64,000 bases of DNA from Hydrogenovibrio sp. JE_KL2 (lineage in GTDB: Bacteria; Pseudomonadota; Gammaproteobacteria; Thiomicrospirales; Thiomicrospiraceae). Location of the stretch: assembly GCF_009296185.1 (NCBI RefSeq), contig NZ_WBJR01000002.1:248001-312000 (forward strand), read 5' to 3'. The first letter of the stretch is position 1. Every line of letters starts with the position of its first letter. A model generated the notes under the pieces. It made no database searches. It was not told where the DNA came from and saw only the letters and a program-made list of their open reading frames with translations. Made by a program: the position numbers and the translations under genes. Below are positions 46,893 to 57,126 of this stretch, piece after piece.

Positions 46893-47279
46893 TTAAAACC
46901 CTTTACTGAAATCTTCAATCTTACGACGATCCCGTTTGGTTGGTCGTCCTGCGCCTTTCTCACGGAAACCGACCAATGCCATGTCCGGCGTCGGCTTGCG
47001 TTGATTGAGTATTTCCTTGTCTAAGCGATACAGCTTTTCAGCAGCTTCGGCATTGCCACGTTTGTCGGATAATGCCAATACCGTGATGTCAACTTGGCGG
47101 TGGGCTTGCGTCACACTCAAACGGTCATCGACCGCTAATGTCTTACTCGGCTTGGGTTTCTGGCCGTTCAGCTCAACTTTTCCACCTTTGATGGCGTCCA
47201 ACGCCAAGCCGCGCGTCTTAAAGAATCGCGCGGCCCATAGCCATTTATCAACTCTCAGTTTATCTAAGGCTTCAGACAC
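46893..47279 (-). CDS. hslR: Hsp15-like S4-domain RNA-binding protein
   Basis: 128 aa. N-terminal S4 domain (RVDKWLWAARFFKTRGLALD to about residue 65) followed by a basic C-terminal tail (GRPTKRDRRKIEDFSKGF). In E. coli Hsp15 binds stalled 50S subunits carrying nascent chains and helps recycle them. Length and motif match. It lies 3 bp after hemF and 32 bp before the DUF389 gene in one minus-strand operon. Confidence 0.9.
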   Translation of the reverse strand: MSEALDKLRVDKWLWAARFFKTRGLALDAIKGGKVELNGQKPKPSKTLAVDDRLSVTQAHRQVDITVLALSDKRGNAEAAEKLYRLDKEILNQRKPTPDMALVGFREKGAGRPTKRDRRKIEDFSKGF

Positions 47280-47282
47280 GAC

Positions 47283-48478
<1,196 letters not shown>

Positions 48479-48554
48479 CATGGCCTCTATTTTATAGAAA
48501 AGCCTTTGATTGTTTTTTAAAATATCCTGTCAACAGCTTTACGATTGGTTAACC

Positions 48555-49385
48555 ATGGACTCATTTACGATTCTTCACCACTACAAACCTATCATTCTGA
48601 TAACGGTTTTCACCCTACTGGCAAGTTGCACCAGCAATGTCACCAAGCAGGGCACCGTCGGCGTACAACGTAGCCAAATGATGCTGGTGTCGGAATCCGA
48701 AATGCAGCAGGGCGCCAATCAAGCCTATGCTCAGATTCTTGCAAAAGCCAAGAAAGAACATAAACTCAATAATAACTCGGCAGAATTGAAACGCTTGCGC
48801 GCTATTGCCGACCGCCTGATTCCGCAAACCAAAATTTTTCGCGATGACGCCCCCAAGTGGAACTGGCAGGTTAACCTGATTCAATCCGATGAGCTGAACG
48901 CCTGGTGTATGCCGGGAGGAAAGATTGCTTTCTACAGCGCCATCATCGACAAACTGCATTTAACCGATGATGAAATCGCTGCCATTATGGGGCACGAAAT
49001 CTCGCATGCCCTGCGGGAACATGGTCGCGAACGCGCATCAGAAGCCATGGTAGGCCAGGCTGGACTGACCGCCCTGAGTTTGATTACCGGCATGCAAGGT
49101 CCGGCACTGGATGCCAGCAATATGGTGATGCAAGCCACCTTTATTCTGCCCAATAGCCGAACCCATGAACAGGAAGCAGATAGAATGGGCGTTGAACTCG
49201 CTGCCAGAGCCGGTTATGACCCCTATGCCGCGGTAAGAGTCTGGGAAAAAATGAGCAAGATTTCAAAAGATACGCCACTGGAAATTCTTAGCACTCACCC
49301 ATCCAACGCTTCGCGGATAGAAGATCTAAAACACTACGCCAAACTCGTCAAGCCGCTTTATCTTAAAGCAAAGCAATCCCGTTAA
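48555..49385 (+). CDS. M48-family zinc metalloprotease lipoprotein
   Basis: 276 aa from ATG 48555. The N-terminal helix ends in the lipobox LLASC, so Cys is the likely lipidated first residue. The protease motif is MGHEISHALREHGRE (HExxH) with a downstream Glu in HEQEADRMGVELAARAG as third zinc ligand. It resembles the LoiP/YcaL group of periplasmic, outer-membrane-linked quality-control proteases. No TPR domain, so it is not BepA. Its stop overlaps the convergent tsaC stop in TTAA. The start has no strong ribosome site. Confidence 0.87.
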   Translation: MDSFTILHHYKPIILITVFTLLASCTSNVTKQGTVGVQRSQMMLVSESEMQQGANQAYAQILAKAKKEHKLNNNSAELKRLRAIADRLIPQTKIFRDDAPKWNWQVNLIQSDELNAWCMPGGKIAFYSAIIDKLHLTDDEIAAIMGHEISHALREHGRERASEAMVGQAGLTALSLITGMQGPALDASNMVMQATFILPNSRTHEQEADRMGVELAARAGYDPYAAVRVWEKMSKISKDTPLEILSTHPSNASRIEDLKHYAKLVKPLYLKAKQSR

Positions 49386-49936
49386 CGAATTCTGACCATC
49401 GTTTGTGCATCCCAGATTTGGGATGGCTCGGAAAGACCGCTTAAACTGCCTTCAAGAACCGGAATACCAAGAAAGGTTTCATGGCACACTTCACGACTCT
49501 TGATTGGAGGTTGGCCGCTTAAATTCGCACTGGTCGACACCAAAGGCATCTCCAACGCGTCGCACAGTGCTTTGACTTGCGGGTGATGGGTCACCCGAAT
49601 CGCCACGGTATCACGCCCGCCAGTAATCCAATCTGGTACAACATTCGAAGCAGGCAAAATCCAAGTCGTAGGGCGTAAAGGGGATTCCCAGCTGTTTAAA
49701 ACTTGTTGTGTCCAAGGTTGATAGAAAATATCGGCCAAGTCTTTGACTTGCTGCACCGTTGATGCGATGAGTATGACGCCTTTTTCAACAGGTCTTTGTT
49801 TTGCATCCAGCAACTTTTCAAACGCTTGCTGATTGAAAGGGTCGCAACCCAGCCCATAAACGCCTTCTGTCGGATACGCCAGAATCTCTCCAGCCTGTAT
49901 AAGCGTCATCGCTTGTGTGATGTTGATATCTTTCAA
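49382..49936 (-). CDS. tsaC: Threonylcarbamoyl-AMP synthase (TsaC/YrdC type)
   Basis: Makes L-threonylcarbamoyl-AMP for the t6A modification of ANN-decoding tRNAs. 184 aa, single-domain TsaC (not Sua5, which has an extra domain). It contains LAYPTEGVYGLGCDPFNQ near residue 20, KRPVEKG-type RPVEKGVILIA, and the VSTSANLSGQPP motif near 140. The start is TTG 49936 with AGAGG 7 bp upstream; no ATG matches the family start. It is convergent with the M48 gene. Confidence 0.93.
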   Translation of the reverse strand: MKDINITQAMTLIQAGEILAYPTEGVYGLGCDPFNQQAFEKLLDAKQRPVEKGVILIASTVQQVKDLADIFYQPWTQQVLNSWESPLRPTTWILPASNVVPDWITGGRDTVAIRVTHHPQVKALCDALEMPLVSTSANLSGQPPIKSREVCHETFLGIPVLEGSLSGLSEPSQIWDAQTMVRIR

Positions 49937-50118
49937 TGAACTGACCTCTAATTTCCGGCATCTATTTTAGCCAAAAACTTGTGGAAAATCCCTCCATGCA
50001 CATTAATATGCCAAATATGACGTCATAAACAGAAGTAAGTAGCAATTCGTACTATGCTTGCCTTATGCAAAAAGTTCTTTTAATATTAACGGTTTAAACG
50101 AATAACGAACACACGTTA

Positions 50119-51432
50119 ATGACGACGAAACCCATCAAACAACGCGATGAAAACCGCCTCTCATGGTTAGCTCGCAACCTATATAATCAGTGGTTGATAT
50201 TAGCGGCCTTTCTGTTTTCCGTCACCTTAGTCATTATCATGGCCGTTTCTGCGCAACGTTTGGCCGAGCGCACCATCGACAACGCCGCTAAAATGGTCAG
50301 CCTTCAGTATGAAAAACTCCATAACCTATTAAATCTTCACCTGTCAGGGCAAAATCGTACCGTCAACCTTGGCTTGGTATTGATGCTTCAGGACGCCTTC
50401 GAACAAGATCAAGCCATGAATGCGTTTTATCAAAGCGGACGCAACTATACGGTTCACCGCGATAAATTGACCGAGTTGATTCAGGGCGACCCTAACGAAG
50501 TGAAGTGGATGGATCAAATCAATGCAATGGCAAAAGTCACCGGACCCTTGCAAAACCGCATTGCAAACATGGCATTAAACGAGCAACGTGCTCAGGGTAT
50601 CGAACTCTTAACACATCAAGTAGTTCCGCAACTCAATGTGTTTAGTGAGAAGGTTAACGACTTTTCCCGTGACCAAGCAAAAGACACCAAGCAGTTGATT
50701 ACCGAAGCCAAACATCAAGTCGACGATATGGTGCATGTCATTATTCTTTTCACCTTGCTGATTATCGTCACGAGCGTCGTACTGGCCTTCATCATCGGGC
50801 GTAAATTCTTGCGAATGAACCAGCGACTGAAACAGGCAAACGAAACTCTAGAAAAAGAAGTCGAAGCCCGTACTCGCAAGCTTTATGAAACCAAAGAGGC
50901 TTTGCTGCAAAAAAATCGTATTCTCGAAGAACTGTCGATTACCGACCCTTTGACCCAATTGTATAACCGCTTAAAAATGGAAAGCTTGCTGGAGACTTTT
51001 CAACAAGAGTTTGAACAAAACAACACGCCTTTCAGCCTGTTGCTGATTGATTTGGATTTCTTCAAATCCATCAACGATTCTTTCGGTCACAACCAAGGTG
51101 ATCAGGTGCTGATTGAGTTATCGGTTTGCTTGAAACTGTTTTTCAACGAGAACGCCCACTTGGGACGCTGGGGGGGTGAGGAGTTTATCGTGGTGATGGA
51201 AAACAGCGACTTGACCATCGCTGAACAAACGGCAGACGCCTTCCGCAAGCTGGTGGAAGATCATGAATTCTCTATCGCCAAACCTTTGACTGTCAGTATC
51301 GGTATTGCCTCCATCAAACCAAACGAACCGATTGCGGAGTTCATCCATCGTGCGGATATAGCACTTTACAGCGCCAAGCACAATGGACGAAACCAAGTTC
51401 GTACCGAAAGCTCAGCCGAACAAAAAGACTGA
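50119..51432 (+). CDS. Membrane-bound diguanylate cyclase without I-site
   Basis: 437 aa: membrane helix at about 25-47, a helical periplasmic region (about 48-205) in the style of nitrate/nitrite or chemoreceptor four-helix sensors, a second helix near 207-230, a coiled coil (NETLEKEVEARTRKLYETKE) and a GGDEF domain (TDPLTQLYNRLKM, LLIDLDFFKSINDSFGHNQG, RWGGEEF). The active site GGEEF is functional in type. The residues before it (NAHLG) lack an RxxD I-site, unlike the other cyclase in this window, so product inhibition is not expected. Confidence 0.9.
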   Translation: MTTKPIKQRDENRLSWLARNLYNQWLILAAFLFSVTLVIIMAVSAQRLAERTIDNAAKMVSLQYEKLHNLLNLHLSGQNRTVNLGLVLMLQDAFEQDQAMNAFYQSGRNYTVHRDKLTELIQGDPNEVKWMDQINAMAKVTGPLQNRIANMALNEQRAQGIELLTHQVVPQLNVFSEKVNDFSRDQAKDTKQLITEAKHQVDDMVHVIILFTLLIIVTSVVLAFIIGRKFLRMNQRLKQANETLEKEVEARTRKLYETKEALLQKNRILEELSITDPLTQLYNRLKMESLLETFQQEFEQNNTPFSLLLIDLDFFKSINDSFGHNQGDQVLIELSVCLKLFFNENAHLGRWGGEEFIVVMENSDLTIAEQTADAFRKLVEDHEFSIAKPLTVSIGIASIKPNEPIAEFIHRADIALYSAKHNGRNQVRTESSAEQKD

Positions 51433-51465
51433 TTGGCAAGCCAATACTTTCCGAAATGCTGCAGA

Positions 51466-51792
51466 TTACTTGAAGTACTTATCCAGCTCTTCGTAAACCA
51501 AATCGATATACATCAATTTCGGTCCGCCACCCATCACAACCGCCATCATTGCGGCTTCCAGCATTTCTTCTTTGGTCGCTTTCGCATCAACGCAACCTTT
51601 AGCATGAACAGCAATACACCAACTACATTGAAATGCCACCGCCAGAGACAATAACATCAAATGTTTGGTTTTCTCTTCCAGCGCACCTGGTTGTTCGGCG
51701 GCTTCGATAAACGCCATGAAATTGCCGACCGCTTGCGGCATATCTTTAGATAGACGCTTAATCGTCGCACCTGCTTCCTGTAACTTCTCCAT
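51466..51792 (-). CDS. AhpD-like carboxymuconolactone-decarboxylase-family protein
   Basis: 108 aa, start ATG 51792 with GGAGG 6 bp upstream. It has the redox motif C-S-W-C-I-A-V-H (Cys-x-x-Cys plus His), typical of AhpD-like alkylhydroperoxidases, followed by KGCVDAKATKEEMLEAAMM. Such small all-helical proteins reduce peroxiredoxin or act as disulfide reductases. No peroxiredoxin gene is adjacent, so its partner is unknown. A lone gene. Confidence 0.88.
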   Translation of the reverse strand: MEKLQEAGATIKRLSKDMPQAVGNFMAFIEAAEQPGALEEKTKHLMLLSLAVAFQCSWCIAVHAKGCVDAKATKEEMLEAAMMAVVMGGGPKLMYIDLVYEELDKYFK

Positions 51793-51950
51793 TTTTTATC
51801 CTCCGATGATAATGCCCAAGAAAAAAGCTCTTGAATCTTCATCATACGCTTGGCTAAAAAGAAAATAAATCATTGTTCTTTAAATAAAAATGAACCTTGC
51901 GTTAAATCAATTCTAGATTTCAATTCGCTGCTCAAATGATGATAGTCAGA

Positions 51951-51969
51951 CCCCAACCTGGCAGATTTT
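51951..51969 (+). repeat. Dispersed 19-bp motif, copy 8
   Basis: Exact CCCCAACCTGGCAGATTTT, in a 517-bp gap, 158 bp upstream of the AhpD-like gene's start codon on the opposite strand. No + gene ends just before it. Confidence 0.9.
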
Positions 51970-52126
51970 CATTCTCCATTTTGTGCTTGATTAAAAACTA
52001 TCGACAGGAGCTGCACGGTGTCTTGATCACCGTTTTGCCTTTGGTGTCGATTTGGCAATGTTCTGGCCGCACCATGACACGCAGGACATACAAAAGATTT
52101 CCGAGTAGTTCTACCAGATCGTTTAA

Positions 52127-52282
52127 CTGGTAATTCCTTCCTTTATCTTTTTCATCGCTTTGCCGGTTTTATTAAAAAATGGCTTACATTTCTATTTGAG
52201 TGCGCTAATATCAATGCTAATGACCCCTGGCGGTTATTTCTTAATGCTGATTGCCTTGAAAGCCTTTGGAATCAAGGTATAA
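52127..52282 (+). pseudogene. Remnant of a small membrane-protein gene
   Basis: After an in-frame stop at 52124 an open frame reads 51 residues to TAA 52280 without an ATG at a suitable place. It includes FIFFIALPVLLKNGLHFYL and ISMLMTPGGYFLMLIALKAF, two clear membrane-helix-like stretches, and ends FGIKV. A further short open frame to its left (about 51990-52107) reads DHRFAFGVDLAMFWPHHD in the next frame. The pattern suggests decayed coding sequence in this 517-bp gap. Confidence 0.35.
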
Positions 52283-52310
52283 CTTGGAGGTAGAAAGGAT
52301 TCTTCCACTT

Positions 52311-53405
52311 ATGACATCTCATAAATTCATCCAAACATTTTTTTCCATCGCTTGCGTCAGCCTGCTATTTGCCGGCCTATCTCACACCGCTTGGGCAGAA
52401 GATAAAGCGCCTGCCACATTGAATGCAAACCCGGAAGGCAGTGCCGTCATCTTGCTCTACCACCGCTTTGGCGAAGACAAGCTGCCCAGCACCAGCATTC
52501 GCCTTGAGCAATTCGACGCTCAACTTGACTATCTTGCCGACAACCATTTTCACGTCTGGTCACTGTCCAAACTGGTCGCCGCATTGAAAAACCACACCCC
52601 CATTCCTGAAAAAACCGTGGTGCTAACGGTGGATGATGCCTGGAAAAGCGTTTATACCGCAGCCTATCCACGCATGAAAGCCAGAGGCTGGCCAATGACG
52701 ATATTTGTCAATACCGGTCCGGTGGACAAGGGCTATAAATCCAATATGACTTGGGATCAAATGCGGGAAATGCAACAGCATGGCATGGAATTCGCCAATC
52801 ACACCAAAACCCATGATTTCCTAATCCAAACGGGGAATGAAGGTCTCACCGCATGGCATAAACGCGTGGAAGATGACATCAACGCCGCGCAAGCAAGATT
52901 GAAGGAAGAATTGGGCGCCAATACCAACGACATGAAACTCTTGTCCTATCCTTATGGCGAGTTTTCTGAAGGCTTGGCGCAACAGGTGAAACAAATGGGT
53001 TACATCGCCGTTGCACAGAACTCAGGAGCCGTCGGCTATGACTCCAACATGCTTGCGCTGATGCGTTTTCCGATGAGCGAAACCTATGGCGACATCAAGT
53101 CTTTCAAAGTCAAAGTAAACTCTCAAGTGTTGCCGGTAAAACATTACGAACCTTTCGACCCTGAGGTCAAACAAAACCCGCCAAGGCTCACTTTGCACTT
53201 CGCGACGCCGCAAAAAGGCATACAATGTTTTAATCATAAAGGCGAACCTTTACAGCTCCGCTGGGAAACCCCTTTGACGCTAATCGTGCAAGATAAGGAA
53301 AAACTGTCACCACCGCGTGATCGCTATGCTTGCACCCAGCCAACGGCGGATGGCAAATGGCGCTGGTTCAGCCATTCATGGATTATTCAGGAAAAACGCG
53401 ACTAA
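52311..53405 (+). CDS. Exported polysaccharide deacetylase (NodB-like)
   Basis: 364 aa from ATG 52311, with a signal peptide to about HTAWA (residue 29). The NodB domain shows VILLYHRFGEDKLPST (motif near residue 45), TVVLTVDDAWKSVYT (the catalytic Asp pair), MEFANHTKTHDFL with the His ligands, and LSYPYGEFSEGLAQQ. The C-terminal about 100 residues form an extra beta-rich domain of unknown function. Likely deacetylates cell-wall or exopolysaccharide N-acetyl groups. An alternative start TTG at 52266 would add a non-signal lead and is disfavoured. Confidence 0.87.
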   Translation: MTSHKFIQTFFSIACVSLLFAGLSHTAWAEDKAPATLNANPEGSAVILLYHRFGEDKLPSTSIRLEQFDAQLDYLADNHFHVWSLSKLVAALKNHTPIPEKTVVLTVDDAWKSVYTAAYPRMKARGWPMTIFVNTGPVDKGYKSNMTWDQMREMQQHGMEFANHTKTHDFLIQTGNEGLTAWHKRVEDDINAAQARLKEELGANTNDMKLLSYPYGEFSEGLAQQVKQMGYIAVAQNSGAVGYDSNMLALMRFPMSETYGDIKSFKVKVNSQVLPVKHYEPFDPEVKQNPPRLTLHFATPQKGIQCFNHKGEPLQLRWETPLTLIVQDKEKLSPPRDRYACTQPTADGKWRWFSHSWIIQEKRD

Positions 53406-53457
53406 TGGTCTGATAGCGAACGGATAATCCGCATCAAGAATAAAGGAACGGACAACG

Positions 53458-54078
53458 ATGGAAGTTGGTGTTTTTATTTCTTTTATCGGCATCACGGTAC
53501 TGATTGCACTATCACCCGGGCCGGATAATCTGTATGTGTTGATGCAATCCGTTCTGCATGGGCACACCGCCGGCATTTGGGTAACACTGGGGTTATGCAC
53601 GGGTTTGATTGTGCATACCACTGCCGTTTCACTCGGGCTGGCAGCGTTATTGATGAGTTCCGTCACCGCATTCACCCTGTTAAAAATCTTGGGCGCGCTG
53701 TATTTGCTGTATCTGGGATGGCAGGCATTCAAGGCCGGGCAACTTCAACTCACCGCCGCGAAAACACCCATGTTATCCCCTTGGAAACTCTACCGACGCG
53801 GCGTGTTGATGAACCTTTCCAACCCAAAAGTCTCACTTTTCTTTCTGGCGTTTTTACCCCAGTTTGTTGCTGTCGAACACGGTAACATCTCTCAACAAAT
53901 CTGGTTGATGGGGCTCACGACCATTGTGGTGACCTTTCTGGTTTTTAGCTCTATTGCGTTTTTATCCGGGCGATTGAAACAACTCAACGCCTCTCCAAAA
54001 ACACAACGATTTTTACACCGTATCACCGCATTTATTTTTGTCGGTTTGGCTGCGAAGCTACTTTCCAGCCAGCCCTAA
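53458..54078 (+). CDS. LysE-family amino-acid exporter
   Basis: 206 aa, five or six membrane helices. Typical RhtB/LysE start: FISFIGITVLIALSPGPDNLYVLMQS, then LLKILGALYLLYLGWQAFKAG and RRGVLMNLSNPKVSLFFLAFLPQFV. Exports amino acids such as homoserine, threonine or lysine. It is the first of six closely spaced genes (22-bp gaps to the MBL gene and beyond), though their functions do not form an obvious pathway. Confidence 0.9.
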   Translation: MEVGVFISFIGITVLIALSPGPDNLYVLMQSVLHGHTAGIWVTLGLCTGLIVHTTAVSLGLAALLMSSVTAFTLLKILGALYLLYLGWQAFKAGQLQLTAAKTPMLSPWKLYRRGVLMNLSNPKVSLFFLAFLPQFVAVEHGNISQQIWLMGLTTIVVTFLVFSSIAFLSGRLKQLNASPKTQRFLHRITAFIFVGLAAKLLSSQP

Positions 54079-54100
54079 ACTCATAAAACAAGGAGGCATT

Positions 54101-55498
54101 ATGATACCGATTCAATCTTTTGGCGCCGCTGAAACCGTTACCGGATCCTGCCACTTAATACGCTTCAAATCGGGTCCGGTCGTGTTAATCGACTGCGGCA
54201 TGTTCCAAGGCCACACCAGCCATGAAAATAGCGATGACTTCGGATTCGATCCTCGTGAGTTGGATATCCTGCTCGTCACCCATGCCCATCTAGACCATGT
54301 GGGTCGCATCCCCAAATTGGTGAAGGAAGGGTTTGACGGCCGTATTATCAGCTTGCGCGCCACATTGGAGCTGGCGGAAGTCATTATGCTCGACAGCGCG
54401 AAAATCATGCAGGAAGACTACAAAACCGCTTTGAAAAAAGCGCAACGCCGCGGCGACGAAGACAAGGTCACGCCTCCTTTGTACGACATGGACGATGTGG
54501 GCGATGTCTTCAATCTGGCGATTCAATATGCCGACTACAACAAACCCATTACCCTTTCAAAAGGCATCAAGGCAACCTTCCATAATGCCGGTCATATTTT
54601 GGGTTCGGCAAGTATTCAAATTGACTACGAGGAAGATTCTGCGACCAAAACCATCGTTTTCTCCGGTGATTTGGGGAATAAGAAGGATTTGATTCTGCCG
54701 CCACCGGAAAGCGTCCGTAACGGCGATGCGCTTTATATCGAATCCACCTATGGAGATCGCAACCATCGCTCCTTGACCGACAGTATCGAAGAGTTCAAGG
54801 CCGCCATCAAAGACACTTTGATTAACCAAGGGAATGTCCTGATTCCGTCTTTTGCGATTGAGCGTACCCAAGAAATACTGCTGTTGCTCAAACAAATGTA
54901 CTACGACAAATCCTTGCCGCAATGCCAAATCTTTGTTGACTCGCCGATGGCGATTCGTGCCACACGCATCTATAGCCAATATGTTCAGGAACTGAATGAA
55001 GACGCACAGGCCTTTTTGGAGCAGGATGGTTCGGTGTTCGACTTCCCTTATCTGCACTACACCTTGAAAGGGGAAGAGTCCATGGCAATCAATGACATTG
55101 AAAGCGGCTGTATCATCATCGCCGGTAGTGGTATGTGTACCGGGGGGCGGATTTTACATCACTTCAAACATCGCCTTTGGAATGCGCGAAACAGTGTTAT
55201 TTTCGTTGGCTATCAAGCCGTGGGAACCTTAGGACGCCTGATGGTGGACGGTGCGGAAACCATTCGCATCTACCGTGAGGAAATCAAAGTGCGCGCCAAA
55301 ACTTACATGATCAACGGGTTTTCAGCACATGCCGACCAAAAAGAACTGCTGGAGTGGATTGGGCAATTCCAACATTTGGAAAAAGTCTTCCTGATTCATG
55401 GTGAAAGAGACAAGCAGGAAATTTTCAAAACCGCCATTCAAGACCGCTTCAACAAAACCGTGCATATTGTGGAGCATGGCGAAGAAGTCTGGGTTTAA
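54101..55498 (+). CDS. Metallo-beta-lactamase-fold, beta-CASP RNA-processing-like protein
   Basis: 465 aa from ATG 54101 (AGGAGG 6 bp upstream). N-terminal MBL domain with FGAAETVTGSCHLI and the zinc motif THAHLDHVGRIP, a beta-CASP domain (IFVDSPMAIRATRIYSQYV), and C-terminal motif GFSAHADQKELLEWI followed by FLIHGERDKQEIF. This is the YsdC/CPSF-73-like architecture of predicted exonucleases or endoribonucleases. Bacterial members of this subgroup are mostly uncharacterised. Second gene of the compact run. Confidence 0.9.
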   Translation: MIPIQSFGAAETVTGSCHLIRFKSGPVVLIDCGMFQGHTSHENSDDFGFDPRELDILLVTHAHLDHVGRIPKLVKEGFDGRIISLRATLELAEVIMLDSAKIMQEDYKTALKKAQRRGDEDKVTPPLYDMDDVGDVFNLAIQYADYNKPITLSKGIKATFHNAGHILGSASIQIDYEEDSATKTIVFSGDLGNKKDLILPPPESVRNGDALYIESTYGDRNHRSLTDSIEEFKAAIKDTLINQGNVLIPSFAIERTQEILLLLKQMYYDKSLPQCQIFVDSPMAIRATRIYSQYVQELNEDAQAFLEQDGSVFDFPYLHYTLKGEESMAINDIESGCIIIAGSGMCTGGRILHHFKHRLWNARNSVIFVGYQAVGTLGRLMVDGAETIRIYREEIKVRAKTYMINGFSAHADQKELLEWIGQFQHLEKVFLIHGERDKQEIFKTAIQDRFNKTVHIVEHGEEVWV

Positions 55499-55520
55499 AG
55501 CACACGGAGAAGGAGAGGTG

Positions 55521-55745
55521 ATGAAAAAGCTACATTCCATCAGTTCCATTGTCGCCATCATACTGGTGACGATTTTTGCGCTGCAAAACACAGCAATTGT
55601 CGAAATTAAGCTCCTATTTTGGAGCTTTTCCGCGCAAATTGCGCTTTTGGTGGTGATTCTGATTGGCTTAGGTTTTATACTTGGCTTACTGTTTTCAAGC
55701 TTCTCAAAACACAAAGAAAAAGCCGAAGCCGACCAACCAGAATAA
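55521..55745 (+). CDS. LapA/DUF1049-family small membrane protein
   Basis: 74 aa, starting at ATG 55521 (GGAGAGG upstream). Two hydrophobic helices (about 6-22 and 39-60) joined by IVEIKLLFWSF, a pattern typical of LapA (lipopolysaccharide assembly protein A domain) proteins: ALQNTAIVEIKLLFW. In E. coli LapA works with LapB at the inner membrane to control LPS synthesis. No LapB is adjacent. The tail is polar and charged (KHKEKAEADQPE). Confidence 0.8.
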   Translation: MKKLHSISSIVAIILVTIFALQNTAIVEIKLLFWSFSAQIALLVVILIGLGFILGLLFSSFSKHKEKAEADQPE

Positions 55746-55767
55746 TTTTTAGTCAGGAGCAACAACC

Positions 55768-56487
55768 ATGTCTCATTTTACCGAAGAGATGCTGGATGAG
55801 CATTTAGCGGATAAACATTTCAGCCATCGCATGGGCTGGCTACGTGCCGCTGTGCTAGGTGCAAATGACGGCATCATCTCCGTAGTGAGTTTATTGGTGG
55901 GGGTCATCGCCGCCGGTTCAGATAAAGAGCATGTGCTCTTGGTTGCCGTCGCCGCGATGGTTGCTGGCGCACTTTCGATGGCTGCCGGCGAATATGTCTC
56001 CGTCAGCTCTCAATCGGATACGGAAAAAGCCGATTTGGAAATTGAACGCCAAGCATTGGAAGACGACTGGGAAACCGAGCATGCGGAACTGGCACTGATT
56101 TACCAGCAACGCGGTGTCAGTGAAGCGACTGCCAACCAAGTTGCCACCGAGTTGATGGAACACGATGCACTGGATGCCCATGCCCGCGATGAACTCGGGC
56201 TGTCTGAAATTCATACTGCCCGTCCGCTACAAGCCGCTTTTGCCTCGGCCGCCTCTTTCATTTCCGGTGCAGGGATTCCTGTTATTCTGGTGGCGATTTT
56301 GCCGATGCAAAATCTGGGTTATGTCGTTGCCTTCAGTTCTTTGGCACTGCTTGCCATCTTAGGCGCCATTGCCGCAAAAACCGGCGGTGCCAATATGATT
56401 AAAGGCGGCGTCCGTATGCTGATATGGGGTGCCATTGCAATGGGAATCACCACCTATGTGGGGTTGATGTTCGGCGCTTCGGCATAG
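55768..56487 (+). CDS. VIT1/CCC1-family membrane transporter
   Basis: 239 aa. It begins DEHLADKHFSHRMGWLRAAV, the membrane-proximal start of VIT1/CCC1 iron/manganese transporters, followed by GANDGIISVVSLLVGVIAAG and MAAGEYVSVSSQSDTEKADL, then a hydrophilic metal-binding helix region (about 85-150, many Glu/His) and three more helices. Plant and yeast relatives move Fe2+/Mn2+ into vacuoles; bacterial ones export or store them. Substrate unproven. Confidence 0.87.
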   Translation: MSHFTEEMLDEHLADKHFSHRMGWLRAAVLGANDGIISVVSLLVGVIAAGSDKEHVLLVAVAAMVAGALSMAAGEYVSVSSQSDTEKADLEIERQALEDDWETEHAELALIYQQRGVSEATANQVATELMEHDALDAHARDELGLSEIHTARPLQAAFASAASFISGAGIPVILVAILPMQNLGYVVAFSSLALLAILGAIAAKTGGANMIKGGVRMLIWGAIAMGITTYVGLMFGASA

Positions 56488-56517
56488 TAACTCAACGCTT
56501 TCAACTTGGAGAAAGCC

Positions 56518-57126
56518 ATGTCACATCAGGTTAAAGTATGGGATATCGTCGTTAGGAGCTTCCATTGGTCGCTCGTTCTGACATTTTTCCTCGCTTACCT
56601 AACCGGTGACGACAGCATTCTCCATGCTTACACCGGCTATGTCGTCTTAACGCTGGTAATCATCCGCATCATTTGGGGCATAATCGGCACACGTTATGCA
56701 AGATTCACCAACTTCGTTTACAGTCGAGAAACGGTGAAAACCTACATTGGCTCCATCCTGCAATTTCGTCCGATTCATTACATCGGTCACAACCCGCTGG
56801 GCGGTTGGATGATTGTCCTGCTTTTATCGTTTTTGTTGCTCACCACCTGGACAGGTCTAGAAGCCTATGCCGCGGAAGGTAAAGGACCTCTAGCAGGGTT
56901 GTCACTCGATTTAAGTCCTATCGGCACCGCCTTTGCGGATGGCGGCAAAAGCCACTCTATTTGGAAAGGCATCCATGAATTTCTTGCCAACACCACTTTG
57001 TTCCTTGTCATTATCCACATCCTCGGTGTACTATTTTCCAGTGTGGTACATAATGAAAACCTGATTCGATCCATGATTACCGGTGAAAAAACCGTCTCCG
57101 ACGAGGACGACCATGAACGAAAATAA
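56518..57126 (+). CDS. Cytochrome b561-type membrane protein
   Basis: 202 aa from ATG 56518 (GGAGA upstream). Four membrane helices with candidate haem ligands: His in RSFHWSLV, ILHAYTGYVV, and two in the C-terminal half (IHEFLANT, VIIHILGVLF). It belongs to the prokaryotic b561/Ni-Fe hydrogenase cytochrome b family, accepting electrons from a periplasmic partner. No cytochrome c gene is adjacent. The GNAT gene overlaps its 3' end by 14 bp. Confidence 0.85.
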   Translation: MSHQVKVWDIVVRSFHWSLVLTFFLAYLTGDDSILHAYTGYVVLTLVIIRIIWGIIGTRYARFTNFVYSRETVKTYIGSILQFRPIHYIGHNPLGGWMIVLLLSFLLLTTWTGLEAYAAEGKGPLAGLSLDLSPIGTAFADGGKSHSIWKGIHEFLANTTLFLVIIHILGVLFSSVVHNENLIRSMITGEKTVSDEDDHERK

